A DNA stretch of 64,000 nt from Halovivax sp. Its GTDB lineage: Archaea; Halobacteriota; Halobacteria; Halobacteriales; Natrialbaceae. Within the stretch, counting starts at the first letter, position 1, and every line of letters begins with the position of its first letter. Positions 38,926 through 48,108 of the stretch are shown piece after piece. The notes beneath the pieces were generated by a model. The model was not told the DNA's origin, made no database searches, and saw only the letters and a list, made by a program, of their open reading frames with translations. Position numbers and translations under genes: made by a program. The DNA lies in assembly GCA_007119345.1 (NCBI GenBank), contig SKPV01000010.1, forward strand, positions 14,335 to 78,334. The letters are read 5' to 3'.

Positions 38926-39019
38926 GATTGTGCACGCGTCTCGATCGTGTTGGCCGAGGTCGGGGCGCTCGAGAGTCGAGTCGGGCCATCCACCGTCCGT
39001 CGACGCTCCAACGGCCGGG

Positions 39020-40078
39020 TCAGCGGTGGAGCGGATGTTCGGCCATCTCCGCGCGGAGGTCGGCGAGCTCCGCCCGGTCGACGCCCTCGTCGAACCGCCG
39101 GATGAGCGCGTACACCTCCTCCCGGGAGACCTTGAGGTCGCCGTCGCGCACTCCGTCCGACGGCCGGCGGCGCAGCTCGCGGATCGTCCCGACCGCCAGG
39201 AGGTACGGAATCGCCCACGCCGCGAGCCGGTTACCGTGACGCTCGGGAAGCAGTTCCAGGTACCGCTGGGCGTCGTCCAGGTAGTCGGCGGCGTGGTCGG
39301 CCAGTCGGCGCACGACCCGCGCCACGGCGAGGCGGTTCGACTCCGCGGCGATGTCCGACGGGTCGATCCCTTCGTCGGCGAGCCACGCCGCCGGGAGGTA
39401 GACGTCGCCCCTGTCGCGGTAATCGGACGCGGCGTCTTTCGCGACGTTGACGAGCTGGAGGAGCATGGAGAACGAGCGCGCGTTCGCCGCGAGTGCGCGC
39501 GCCCTCCACTCCTCGACGTCGCGGGTCACCAGCTCGGTCACGAGCGTGCCGACGGTCCCGGCGACGTACCAGCAGTACTCTTCTAACTCCGCGATCGTGC
39601 GGAGCCTGACGGAACCGTCGTCCGCGTACCGATCCGCGAACATCGCCATCCCGCCGACGAGTTCCCGAATCGGCGGCCGCATCCGCTCGCGCGGTTCCCG
39701 GGCGAGCGCTTCGAACGTTCGGATCACCCGCGGACTCTCGGCCACCGAAACCCAGTCGGGCGATCGCTTCCCGTCGGGGTCGGTCGGAATCAGGGGAGAA
39801 ACCGCGGTCAGAAAGTCCGCACCGTCGTAGCCGTCCGTCGGATCGAGGACCCTGTCGTAGCGCGCTAGCGCGGCCGCGCGCTCAGAAAGCGAGAGGTGGC
39901 CGGCGTCCTCGATCGTATCGGCGACGCGACAGCAGAGGTAGCCGACGCAGACGTGACTCGCCATCGGTTCGGCGAGACGATCGACCGTGATCGCGAAGGT
40001 GCGCGACACGTCGGCCATCGCCGACCGGCACCAGTCGAGGTCGGCCGAGCGGGGGCCGGTCGGTTCCGAGGGCATCAT
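39020..40078 (-). CDS. Squalene/phytoene synthase family protein
   Basis: Protein of 352 aa with the first Asp-rich motif DTIED (54-58) and a second NVAKDAASDY (D215, D219) followed by YLPAAWL, the two Mg2+-diphosphate sites of head-to-head prenyl synthases. It condenses two farnesyl- or geranylgeranyl-diphosphates to squalene or phytoene, precursors of haloarchaeal squalenes and bacterioruberin. No desaturase or lycopene elongase genes are near, so I cannot tell which. Two adjacent ATGs (40078, 40075) are possible starts. It is divergent from the acyl-CoA dehydrogenase. Confidence 0.9.
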   Translation of the reverse strand: MMPSEPTGPRSADLDWCRSAMADVSRTFAITVDRLAEPMASHVCVGYLCCRVADTIEDAGHLSLSERAAALARYDRVLDPTDGYDGADFLTAVSPLIPTDPDGKRSPDWVSVAESPRVIRTFEALAREPRERMRPPIRELVGGMAMFADRYADDGSVRLRTIAELEEYCWYVAGTVGTLVTELVTRDVEEWRARALAANARSFSMLLQLVNVAKDAASDYRDRGDVYLPAAWLADEGIDPSDIAAESNRLAVARVVRRLADHAADYLDDAQRYLELLPERHGNRLAAWAIPYLLAVGTIRELRRRPSDGVRDGDLKVSREEVYALIRRFDEGVDRAELADLRAEMAEHPLHR

Positions 40079-40201
40079 CCAGTACCCGGGGGTACGGCGG
40101 CCGATACAAAAAAGGCGCGGCCGACGGTAGCGAGGGGGCGCCGCGGCGGGAGACGTCTCCGAATGCGAACAGTAAAGGGTCGACCGACCGTTCTTCCGCG
40201 C

Positions 40202-41344
40202 ATGGATTTCACGCTCTCGCCCGAACAGCGCCAGATTCGGGAGATGGTCGCCGAATTCGTCGACGAGGAGGTGGTGCCCGTCGCCGACGAGATCGATCGC
40301 GAGGACGAGTTCCCCCGCGACCTGGTCGCCGAGATGGGCGAACTCGGACTGATGGGGATGCCGTTCCCGGAGGAGTACGGCGGCGCCGGCCTCGACTATC
40401 ACTCGTACGCGATCGGCCTGGAGGAGATCTCCCGGGGTTCCGGCGGGCTCGGCACCGTCGTCGCGGCCCACACCTCGCTGGCGGGGAACATGCTCTACGA
40501 GTTCGGCGACGAGAGCCAGAAGGAGACCTACCTGACGCCGGTGGCCGAGGGGACGGACGTCGGCGCGTTCGCTCTTTCGGAGCCCCAGGCCGGCAGCGAC
40601 GTCCCCGCGATGGACACCCGCGCCGAGCGCGACGGGGACGAGTACGTCCTGAACGGAAACAAGCTCTGGATCTCGAACGGCTCGGTCGCCGAGACCGTGA
40701 TCGTCTTCGCGAAGACCGACCCCGAGGCCGGCAACCGCGGCATCTCCTCGTTCGTCGTGCGTCCCGGGGAGGACGACGGCTTCTCGGTCGAGGGGACCGA
40801 GCACAAACTCGGCGACAAGGGCTGTCCGACTGCCGAACTCCGGTTTTCCGACCTCCGTATCCCCGAAGATCGCCGGCTCGGCGAGGAGGGTCGCGGCTTC
40901 GTCCAGGCGCTGAAGACGCTTAACGGCGGCCGGATCACCATCGCCGCCCGCGGCGTTGGCATCGCCCGAGCCGCGTTCGAGGCCGCCCGCGACTACGCCA
41001 AAGAGCGAGAACAGTTCGGCCAGCCCATCGGCGAGTTCCAGGCGATCAAGCACAAGCTCGCGGACATGGACACCGAGATCCAGGCCGCGAAGCTCCTGAT
41101 GCACAGAGCCGCCGACAACAAGATCCGCGGGGAAGACTACATCACGGAGGCCGCACAGGCGAAACTCTACGCGAGCGAGGTCTCGCGCGAGGTGGCCAAC
41201 GAGGGGATCCAGATCCACGGCGGCTACGGCTACACGACGGACTTCCCCGCCGAGCGGTTCTACCGCGACGCGAAGCTCAACGAGATCTACGAGGGCACCA
41301 GCGAAGTCCTGCGGAACACGATCGGCGATCGATTGCTCGAGTGA
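40202..41344 (+). CDS. Acyl-CoA dehydrogenase
   Basis: Protein of 380 aa with the complete three-domain layout: FTLSPEQRQIREM, ALSEPQAGSDVPAM (FAD-binding), LWISNGSVAE, and the catalytic Glu in IYEGTSEV near the C terminus. It introduces the 2,3-double bond in acyl-CoA during fatty acid or branched-chain amino acid breakdown, passing electrons to electron-transfer flavoprotein. A paralogue is at 60904-62055. It is divergent from the squalene synthase with 123 bases between starts. Confidence 0.95.
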   Translation: MDFTLSPEQRQIREMVAEFVDEEVVPVADEIDREDEFPRDLVAEMGELGLMGMPFPEEYGGAGLDYHSYAIGLEEISRGSGGLGTVVAAHTSLAGNMLYEFGDESQKETYLTPVAEGTDVGAFALSEPQAGSDVPAMDTRAERDGDEYVLNGNKLWISNGSVAETVIVFAKTDPEAGNRGISSFVVRPGEDDGFSVEGTEHKLGDKGCPTAELRFSDLRIPEDRRLGEEGRGFVQALKTLNGGRITIAARGVGIARAAFEAARDYAKEREQFGQPIGEFQAIKHKLADMDTEIQAAKLLMHRAADNKIRGEDYITEAAQAKLYASEVSREVANEGIQIHGGYGYTTDFPAERFYRDAKLNEIYEGTSEVLRNTIGDRLLE

Positions 41345-41373
41345 CGGGTCGCGAGACCGGTCGCGAACCTACC

Positions 41374-41425
41374 GTGATCCGGCGAGGGAGCGTCGACCGG
41401 TGATCCAGCGGGTGACCGTCGACTG
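41374..41425. repeat. 26-bp tandem repeat, 2 copies
   Basis: Copies start at 41374 and 41400 with a few mismatches, 30 bases after the acyl-CoA dehydrogenase stop. The rest of the gap to 41571 holds the promoter of the next gene. Confidence 0.75.
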
Positions 41426-41571
41426 GTGGCGCGTTCGACGAACGCCTGCTCAAGTGATAAGCCGAACGACGGCGTACGTCCGTTCGAACGGAGGAATCTG
41501 ACCGTCGAATTCGGTCGAAACGCGATCGCATACATCAACACTCATAACGTTCCCGAAACTACACCGGTTCA

Positions 41572-42876
41572 ATGACCGAGACCTACGACGTGGTCATCGC
41601 TGGCGCGGGGCCGGCGGGTGCCCAGTGTGCGCGTGACCTGGCGACCAGAGGCTACGACGTGGTCGTCCTCGAGACGGAATCAGAGGACGTCTTCCCGAAG
41701 ACCAGCAACAAGTCGACCGCGGGTACGTTCCCGTCGATGATAACCTCGTTCGGCGTGCCCGACGACGTGGTGATGAACTTCACCGACAAGGTCGTCCTGG
41801 AGTCCCCGAACAACCACTATACGCGCCATCACCCCGGCGCAGTCCTGGAGTTCGCCGACTTCAAGCGCTGGCTCGTCGAGGCGGGTCGCGAGGAGGGTGC
41901 CGAGTACCGCTTCGACGCGCGCGTGACCGGCCCCGTGATGGAGGACGGCGAGATCGTCGGCGTCGAGTACAACGGCGGCGAGGAGGTCAGGGGCGAGATC
42001 ACGGTCGACGCGACGGGGCCGAGCGCGCCGCTGGCGAAAGCGCTGGGCGTGAGCGACCTCAAGCGCGAGAACCACGCGATCGGCATCGAGTACGAGTTCA
42101 CCGGCCTCGACCTCGACCACTCCGACTACGGCGACCTCACCGACGCGATGATGCTGCGACTCGATCACGACCTCGCGCCGGGTGGCTACTCCTGGATCTT
42201 CCACACCGGCGGCGACGAGGCGAAGGTCGGCCTCTGCTACATCCAGAACGAGAGTCACCGCGACTACGCGCGCGAGGACTTCAGCATCGACGACTACCTC
42301 TCGTACTGGGTGGAGAACGACCCCCGCTTCGCCGACGCCGAGCGCAAGGAGGGTGTCCAGCACCGCGGTTCCGCACACATCCAGATGCCGGGACGGCTCT
42401 CGACCGACCGCTTCATGGCGATCGGGGACACCGTTCCGTCGATCGACCCGGTCTGGGGAGAGGGGATCCACAAGGGCATGAAATCCGCTCGCGCGGCCGC
42501 GATCACCGTCGAAGCCTGCCTCGAGAACGGCATGACCGACACCAGCGCCGAGCAGATGGCGCTGTACGACCGCCTCTGGCACCGGGACGTCGCGCCGAAC
42601 CACCGAAACCGGCTGCTGATGACCGAACTACTGTACCTCGCCCCGAACGAGCGCTACGACCGGCTGATGCGCGACCTCCGCCGGTGCGACGAAGACACCC
42701 TCCGCAAGGCCAACGAGGGCAACAAGCTCGCGATCGCGAAGTTGCTTCACTTCGACGACGTCCCGCTGCTGTCGGATCTCGTCCGGAACAAGATGGCCTT
42801 CGACCTCGACGGAGTGCTGCCGAAACCGGTGAGCAAACGAACCGGCGGCGCGTCCGCCACGTTCCGCTTCAAGTAG
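41572..42876 (+). CDS. Geranylgeranyl reductase family protein
   Basis: Protein of 434 aa with the FAD motif GAGPAG (11-16), a DATGPSAPLAKAL segment and the IGDTVPSIDPVWGEGIHKGM substrate-domain stretch typical of the archaeal family. Members saturate the isoprenoid chains of archaeal membrane lipids (digeranylgeranylglycerophospholipid reductase) or of menaquinone. The exact substrate is open; haloarchaea have several paralogues. It stands alone, with no ribosome-binding site visible. Confidence 0.87.
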   Translation: MTETYDVVIAGAGPAGAQCARDLATRGYDVVVLETESEDVFPKTSNKSTAGTFPSMITSFGVPDDVVMNFTDKVVLESPNNHYTRHHPGAVLEFADFKRWLVEAGREEGAEYRFDARVTGPVMEDGEIVGVEYNGGEEVRGEITVDATGPSAPLAKALGVSDLKRENHAIGIEYEFTGLDLDHSDYGDLTDAMMLRLDHDLAPGGYSWIFHTGGDEAKVGLCYIQNESHRDYAREDFSIDDYLSYWVENDPRFADAERKEGVQHRGSAHIQMPGRLSTDRFMAIGDTVPSIDPVWGEGIHKGMKSARAAAITVEACLENGMTDTSAEQMALYDRLWHRDVAPNHRNRLLMTELLYLAPNERYDRLMRDLRRCDEDTLRKANEGNKLAIAKLLHFDDVPLLSDLVRNKMAFDLDGVLPKPVSKRTGGASATFRFK

Positions 42877-43004
42877 ACGACGGTTCCCGGCCGTCGACCG
42901 AGACGTCCGCCCGCTCCGTCGCCCGGATCGACGGGGCTCGAACCGATCTCGGTATCCGCGAGCGAATCCGTACGTTTTCGTGATCGGCCTCGTACCCGTC
43001 GAGT

Positions 43005-44036
43005 ATGTCGGACCGAGCCGGTGCCCCCTGGTACGCCGACCGACCCGGGCTGCTGGCGCTCGCCGCGGGCAGCGTCGCCATCGCCGCGCTCGTCGTGGCC
43101 CCCTACCTCAACTACGTTCTGCTGGCCGTGATCCTGGCCTACATCCTGTACCCGGGCCAGCGGCTGCTCGAGCGGTACGTCAGTTCGACCGTCGCCGCGT
43201 TCGCGCTGGTGCTCGTGGCGATACTGGTGATCTTGCTGCCGATACTCTACCTGCTCTCGATCGCGATCCGCGAGGCGCTACAGGTCGTCGCGGCGATCCA
43301 GGAGGGAACGATCGGACCCGACGCCATCGAGGGGCGACTGGCGGACGTCGGTTACGGCGTGGAGCTCGAAGACCTGTACGCGGCCTACCAGGAGCCGATC
43401 GCGACGGGGCTCCAGGGACTCGCGACCGGCGCGGTCGGAATCGTCGGGGGGATCCCGGAGCTGCTCATCGGCCTCACGGTGACGCTGTTCGTCCTCTTCT
43501 CGCTGCTGCGCGACGGCGAGCGTCTCGTGGCCTGGGTGTGTCGGGTGACGCCGCTGAGACCCGCGGTCCAGACGGAGCTCCTCGCGGAGCTCGATCGATT
43601 GATGTGGGCGTCGGTCGTCGGTAACGTGGTCGTCGCCGCGATACAGGCGGTTCTGCTGGGCGCGGGCCTCTCCGTCCTCGGCGTTCCCGCGGTGGCGTTC
43701 CTGACCGTGGCGACGTTCGTCCTCGCCTTGCTGCCGCTGGTCGGCGCGTTCGGCGTCTGGGTGCCCGTCTCGCTCTACCTGCTGGCGGCGGATCGACCCC
43801 TCGCCGCTAGCGCCCTCGTCGTCTACGGGATGTTCGTTAGCGGCTCGGACATGTACCTCCGGCCGGCCCTGATCGGCCGGAGCGCGTCGTTCGATCCCGC
43901 GACGATCGTCCTCGGCATCTTCGGAGGCCTCGTCGTCTTCGGCGCGGTCGGGCTCTTCATCGGGCCCGTCGTCCTCGGGGGCGCGAAGATCGTCCTCGAC
44001 ACGGTGGCCCGGGAACGGTGGGACGCCGCCACCTGA
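43005..44036 (+). CDS. AI-2E family transporter (permease)
   Basis: Protein of 343 aa with seven to eight membrane helices and a hydrophilic segment after helix 3-4 (residues 95-150), typical of the UPF0118/AI-2E family. The C-terminal PALIGRSASFDPATIVLGIFGG motif is the conserved family block. Some members export Na+/H+ or autoinducer-2; the substrate here is unknown. It is convergent with PadR. Confidence 0.9.
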   Translation: MSDRAGAPWYADRPGLLALAAGSVAIAALVVAPYLNYVLLAVILAYILYPGQRLLERYVSSTVAAFALVLVAILVILLPILYLLSIAIREALQVVAAIQEGTIGPDAIEGRLADVGYGVELEDLYAAYQEPIATGLQGLATGAVGIVGGIPELLIGLTVTLFVLFSLLRDGERLVAWVCRVTPLRPAVQTELLAELDRLMWASVVGNVVVAAIQAVLLGAGLSVLGVPAVAFLTVATFVLALLPLVGAFGVWVPVSLYLLAADRPLAASALVVYGMFVSGSDMYLRPALIGRSASFDPATIVLGIFGGLVVFGAVGLFIGPVVLGGAKIVLDTVARERWDAAT

Positions 44037-44057
44037 ACGGCCGGACACACCGTCCTC

Positions 44058-44081
44058 ACTCGCTTCCGCACGCACCCGGGA
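44058..44081 (+). repeat. 24-bp direct repeat, left copy
   Basis: Identical to 44864-44887 in the same orientation. It lies ten bases beyond the PadR stop. A looser partial match of its first bases continues over the PadR stop at 44090. Confidence 0.8.
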
Positions 44082-44090
44082 CGCTGGGAC

Positions 44091-44366
44091 TCACTCGACT
44101 CGGTCCCGGACCCACTCGTAGTGCTCGCGGAGCCGACGCTCGCCCGCCTCCGTCAGGGCGTAGACGTCGGAGATCCCCTCCGTGCGAACCTCGACGTGGC
44201 CGGCCTCGACGAGGGCCGAGAGGGAGCCGTAGAACGCTGACGGCTCGATTCGGGCGTCGTAGTGGGACTCGAGGCGCGATTTCAACTCCTGGCCGCGGAG
44301 CTCGCCTTCGTCGGCCAGAATGTAACACGTATCCCGCCGTCGGCCGCTCTGGAGCCACTTCGTCAT
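44091..44366 (-). CDS. PadR family transcriptional regulator
   Basis: Protein of 91 aa, a compact winged helix: RDTCYILADEGELRGQELK, the recognition-helix region PSAFYGSLSALVEAGHVEV, and a YALTEAGERRL wing, all PadR hallmarks. ATG 44366 gives this family's usual short N terminus; a longer frame upstream is basic and not family-like. It is divergent from the 98-aa protein at 44524, a possible target. Confidence 0.88.
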   Translation of the reverse strand: MTKWLQSGRRRDTCYILADEGELRGQELKSRLESHYDARIEPSAFYGSLSALVEAGHVEVRTEGISDVYALTEAGERRLREHYEWVRDRVE

Positions 44367-44523
44367 GGCCGTGCGTACGCGAAGCGAGGTCACGGCGGTT
44401 TCGGTTTCCCGTCGCTCGGGCAGAACCCGGCGAGTTCGGCGAGCGATCGGGCGCCGATCGAACCGGCGCTTCGGTTGCGCGGAAATCGACAACTTCGCGT
44501 ACGGCGGACCACGACCGTTCCAC

Positions 44524-44820
44524 ATGACCGATCCCGAGCGACGGGCCGAATCCGACGGAATCGTCGCGACCTATCGCGAGACGGAGAGCGAACGGCTCCT
44601 CGAGTTCGAGCGAAGCGCCGATTCGGCCCGCGCGGGCACCGCGGCCATCGCCCAGAACCGCGAGGGATACGCCATGCTGAAGGTCCGACCCGCCGCCGAC
44701 GGCAACGAGCTCGAGCGGTACTACGGGTTCGACATGGCCCTCGACCACGCCGCAGAGCTGCTCGGCGTTCCGCCGACGGAGCTGCCGATTCCGGACGCCG
44801 CCGCCGACATGGGGATGTGA
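44524..44820 (+). CDS. Small conserved haloarchaeal protein (DUF7111-like)
   Basis: Protein of 98 aa, acidic, with a strand-helix pattern (ATYRETESERLLEFER and the MLKVRPAADGNELERYYG segment). I recall it as a haloarchaeal family of unknown function. It begins directly opposite PadR. A 24-bp direct repeat lies 43 bases beyond its stop. Confidence 0.78.
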   Translation: MTDPERRAESDGIVATYRETESERLLEFERSADSARAGTAAIAQNREGYAMLKVRPAADGNELERYYGFDMALDHAAELLGVPPTELPIPDAAADMGM

Positions 44821-44863
44821 CCCCCTATTCGGGAGCGCTGCACGCCGCACAATCGGTCGAGAG

Positions 44864-44887
44864 ACTCGCTTCCGCACGCACCCGGGA
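44864..44887 (+). repeat. 24-bp direct repeat, right copy
   Basis: Same 24-mer as 44058-44081; together they flank the PadR/98-aa gene pair. A weaker copy of its first half follows at once (about 44888). Confidence 0.8.
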
Positions 44888-44976
44888 GACTCGCTCCCGA
44901 ACGCGACCGTGCCGTTCTACACCCGCGGAAAAACGGGAACCCTAAGTAACGTCGACCGAAGGGAGAGATAACGACC

Positions 44977-46443
44977 GTGAGGGACGAGACGTTTCCATCG
45001 CCGATCGGGACTCGCCAGCGGTTCGCCGGACTCCTCACAGCGACCGCGATTGGGGTCTACCTCCTCATCGTCCTCGGCGCCACGACCTCGCTCACCGACG
45101 CCGTGTCGGCGTGCTCGACGTGGCCGACCTGCAGCGCGCCCACGGACCCGCTGAGCCAGACCGAGCTCGCGGTCGCGTGGGCCCACCGGATCGCCGCCGT
45201 CGTCGTCGGCGGGTTCGTCGTCGCGACCGCGGCCGTCGCCTGGCTCGGCGATACCGGCCGGCGGGTCCGGTACGTCCTCCTCGTCGGCCTCGCGCTGTAC
45301 GCCGTTCAGGTTGGGATCGGCGCCGCGACGGCCACGCTCGGCCCCGCGGCGGTCCTCCCCGGATTACACCTCGCTCTCGGCGTTTCCATCTTCGGCGCCG
45401 TCGTCCTGGCGCTCGCGTGGGATCTGGAGGCGGCGACCGGAACGGACGACGGCGGGATCGATCGTCGCGTCGAGGCGCCGGCGGCTACCGATGTCGACGA
45501 ACCCGATCCGGCGCGGATTCCCCGCGAGGCCGATCACGCGCCCGAACCCACACGATCGCTTCCGACCGGCCGTCTGGCGCGTGCGCGACTCACCGGCGCA
45601 GCGTACCTCTCGATGACGAAGCCGCGGCTAATGTGGTTGCTCTGTCTCGTCGCGGCCGCGGGCATGGCGCTCGCGGCTGGTCCGAACCTGCGGATCGAGA
45701 CGGTCCTCGCCACGCTCGGCGGCGGCGTGCTCGCCATCGGCGCCTCGGGGACGTTCAACCACGTCCTCGAGCGCGACGTCGACCGCCGGATGAACCGCAC
45801 GGCGGACCGGCCGCTCGCGACCGACCTCGTCCCCGTCCGGAACGCGCTCGCGTTCGGAGTGGCCCTCGCGGCGGCGTCGGTCGGCGTCTTCCTCACGATC
45901 AACGCGCTCGCGGCCGCCCTCGGCCTGATCGCCATCCTGTTCTACAGCGTGGTCTACACGCTGGTGTTGAAACCGAACACCGTCCAGAACACCGTCATCG
46001 GCGGCGCCGCCGGAGCCCTGCCGGCGCTCATCGGGTGGGCGGCCGTGACGAACGAGATCGGCCTCCCCGGGCTGGCGCTCGCGGGGCTGATCTTCCTCTG
46101 GACGCCCGCACACTTCTATAACCTGGCGCTGGCCTACCGAGACGACTACGCCCGCGGGGGGTTCCCGATGCTGCCGGTCGTCCGCGGCGAGACCGTCACC
46201 AGAAAGCACATCGTCTACTACCTGGCGGCGACGCTCGTGGGCGCGACGGGGCTGGCGTGGCTGACGGATCTCGGGGCCGTGTACGCCGCGACGGTGGTCG
46301 TCTTCGGCGCCGTCTTCCTCTGGGCCGCCGTCGACCTCCACTTCGAGCAGACCGAACGGGCGGCGTTCCGTTCGTTCCACGCCTCGAACGCGTTCCTCGG
46401 GGCCGTCCTCGTGGCGATCCTGATCGACGCCCTCGCCTTCTAG
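44977..46443 (+). CDS. ctaB: Heme o synthase with N-terminal CtaA-like half-domain (CtaA-CtaB fusion)
   Basis: Protein of 488 aa. Residues 1-155 form a four-helix CtaA-like half-domain with His in VAWAHRIAA and LPGLHLALG, likely heme ligands. An acidic linker (155-200) leads to a UbiA-type protoheme IX farnesyltransferase with NHVLERDVDRRMNRTADRP (first Asp motif, about residues 260-278) and YRDDYARGGFPMLP. It makes heme o for cytochrome oxidase. A GTG start is used. The next gene begins one base after the stop, so they form one operon. Confidence 0.92.
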   Translation: MRDETFPSPIGTRQRFAGLLTATAIGVYLLIVLGATTSLTDAVSACSTWPTCSAPTDPLSQTELAVAWAHRIAAVVVGGFVVATAAVAWLGDTGRRVRYVLLVGLALYAVQVGIGAATATLGPAAVLPGLHLALGVSIFGAVVLALAWDLEAATGTDDGGIDRRVEAPAATDVDEPDPARIPREADHAPEPTRSLPTGRLARARLTGAAYLSMTKPRLMWLLCLVAAAGMALAAGPNLRIETVLATLGGGVLAIGASGTFNHVLERDVDRRMNRTADRPLATDLVPVRNALAFGVALAAASVGVFLTINALAAALGLIAILFYSVVYTLVLKPNTVQNTVIGGAAGALPALIGWAAVTNEIGLPGLALAGLIFLWTPAHFYNLALAYRDDYARGGFPMLPVVRGETVTRKHIVYYLAATLVGATGLAWLTDLGAVYAATVVVFGAVFLWAAVDLHFEQTERAAFRSFHASNAFLGAVLVAILIDALAF

Positions 46444-46444
46444 C

Positions 46445-47128
46445 ATGGCGTCACTCCAGGGCCGGTCCGTCGACGTTCACCGTCCGCGCGTAGAAATCCT
46501 GATCGGGTGGGGAATGCTGCTGGCCGCCCAGGCCGCGCTGCTCGCGGCCTACCTCACCGCCCGCAACCTCTCACCCGGGTTCTTCCACCTCGCGCCCTTC
46601 ATCTGGATAAACGTCGGCCTCTGGGCCGCCTGGCGGACGAGCCCGCCGAAGGCGCCGCGGCGTCGGCGACGGGCGGCCGCGGCCGTCGCCGCGGGCTACT
46701 TCCTCCTGGTCGGCTACGTCGCCGGGATCTACGCCGTCGATCCGTTCGGCGGAATCGCCCACCCGGCGTCCGGGTTCCGGTTCGAGGCCGCGTACCCGCC
46801 GGGCTACGGGCCCGCCGCGTTCTACGCGGGCGAGTACGTGCAGGTCGCGCTGGTCCCCTACCTGCTGGTCGGCTACCTCTCGATCGCGTACCTCGTCTAC
46901 GTCACGGCACTCGACGCCGCGCGGTCGGCCGCCGGCGGCGTCTTCGGCCTCGTGGCGTGCATCGGCTGCGCCTGGCCGCTGCTCGCGCCGGTGCTCGCGG
47001 GGGTGGCGGGCGGCGGCACGGCCCTCACTTCTGCCGTCTACGCGAACTCCTCCGAGCTGTCGACGCTCGCGTTCCTCGCGGCGATCGCCGTCCTCACCTG
47101 GCGACCGCTCGGTCGCGGCGACGAGTAG
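46445..47128 (+). CDS. Haloarchaeal multi-pass membrane protein after ctaB
   Basis: Protein of 227 aa with six hydrophobic helices and no known catalytic motif. It resembles a haloarchaeal family I recall as DUF7546, usually encoded beside ctaB. The one-base gap implies translational coupling. A role in heme o/oxidase assembly is inferred from position only. Confidence 0.82.
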   Translation: MASLQGRSVDVHRPRVEILIGWGMLLAAQAALLAAYLTARNLSPGFFHLAPFIWINVGLWAAWRTSPPKAPRRRRRAAAAVAAGYFLLVGYVAGIYAVDPFGGIAHPASGFRFEAAYPPGYGPAAFYAGEYVQVALVPYLLVGYLSIAYLVYVTALDAARSAAGGVFGLVACIGCAWPLLAPVLAGVAGGGTALTSAVYANSSELSTLAFLAAIAVLTWRPLGRGDE

Positions 47129-47220
47129 GCGCCGCGCCCCCGCGGCTCCGACCTGATCGACGGCTGGCCGTTCGCTCCCTGGCGCGGTCGATCCGCTCGA
47201 ACTGTTCCTCCGGAAGGTCG

Positions 47221-47270
47221 ACTACCGCGGGGAAACCGACGTGGCACTACCGCGGGGAAACCGACGAAGT
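47221..47270. repeat. 25-bp tandem repeat, 2 copies
   Basis: Core ACTACCGCGGGGAAACCGAC at 47221 and 47246. It lies in the 195-base gap between two convergent genes. Confidence 0.88.
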
Positions 47271-47323
47271 CGGCTCGCGAACCGATCCGTCCGCACCGAG
47301 GCGGAATCACCGGACCGATCGCG

Positions 47324-48028
47324 TCACAGGTCGAATTCGAGTCGATCTCCCTCGGCGACGCCGCGGTCGGCCGTCCACTCGTAACCCACCTCGAGCACGT
47401 ATTGCCCGCGCCCGGGATAACGCTGGTCCTCGCCGTCCTCGTCGGGCCCCGGCTCGGGCGCGTGGTGAATCTCCGTGATAACGCCGTCCGCGTCGGCGTA
47501 GACGATGTCGATCCCGAAGTCCATCTCGCGCATGACGAACGTGCGGTCGTCGACGTCCTCGTAGACGAAGAGCATGCCCCGATCCTCCGGCAGCGATTCC
47601 GTGTCGCTCAATCCCAGGTAGCGCAGGTCCGGCGTATCCACGATGGCCGCCGTCACCGATCCCAGCTCGTCGCCGTCGGGGTCCGTCACCGTCACTTCGG
47701 TCGTCTCGTAGTCGTCGTGGACGTCCGCGTCTCCGTTCGCGTCAGTCGACTCCGAATCCCCGTCGGCATCGTCGTTCCCGGCGGAACCGTCGCCGTCCGA
47801 CTTCGCATCGTCACCCTCCGACTCCGCATCGTCATCGTCGAACTTCGCATCGTCATCGTCCGACTTCGCATCGTCGCCCCCCGACTCCGCATCGTCACCG
47901 CTCGTCGGGTCGTCGACTCCTCGCTCGAGGAGGTCGGTACAACCCGAGAGACCGACGCCTCCGATGACGGCACCGGCGGCCAGCAAGCAGTCACGACGCG
48001 GCGAGGATACGCCGTCTCGCGGGATCAT
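47324..48028 (-). CDS. DUF192 lipoprotein with acidic repeat linker
   Basis: Protein of 234 aa. A twin-arginine signal (RRDCLLAAGA) ends in a lipobox LSGC (about residue 30), so it is probably exported by Tat and lipid-anchored. A 100-residue Asp/Glu/Ser linker contains five 7-residue repeats (DDAESGG, DDAKSDD, DDAKFDD, DDAESEG, DDAKSDG). The C-terminal DUF192 domain (residues 130-230) keeps LGLSDTESLPEDRGMLFVY and MREMDFGIDIVYADADG. DUF192 function is unknown. ATG 48028 was chosen so that the signal stands at the N terminus. Confidence 0.9.
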   Translation of the reverse strand: MIPRDGVSSPRRDCLLAAGAVIGGVGLSGCTDLLERGVDDPTSGDDAESGGDDAKSDDDDAKFDDDDAESEGDDAKSDGDGSAGNDDADGDSESTDANGDADVHDDYETTEVTVTDPDGDELGSVTAAIVDTPDLRYLGLSDTESLPEDRGMLFVYEDVDDRTFVMREMDFGIDIVYADADGVITEIHHAPEPGPDEDGEDQRYPGRGQYVLEVGYEWTADRGVAEGDRLEFDL

Positions 48029-48108
48029 CGACGGGGAAGTCCACCACGTCGGTTCGGATAACGGTTGGCGCTCGGACCGACCGCGTCGCCGATGTCGGGA
48101 GGGAGCGC

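Noticed and set aside
44058..44887. Transposon or phage attachment sites at the 24-bp direct repeats
   Set aside because: There is no integrase, transposase or tRNA nearby and the enclosed genes look like ordinary chromosomal genes.
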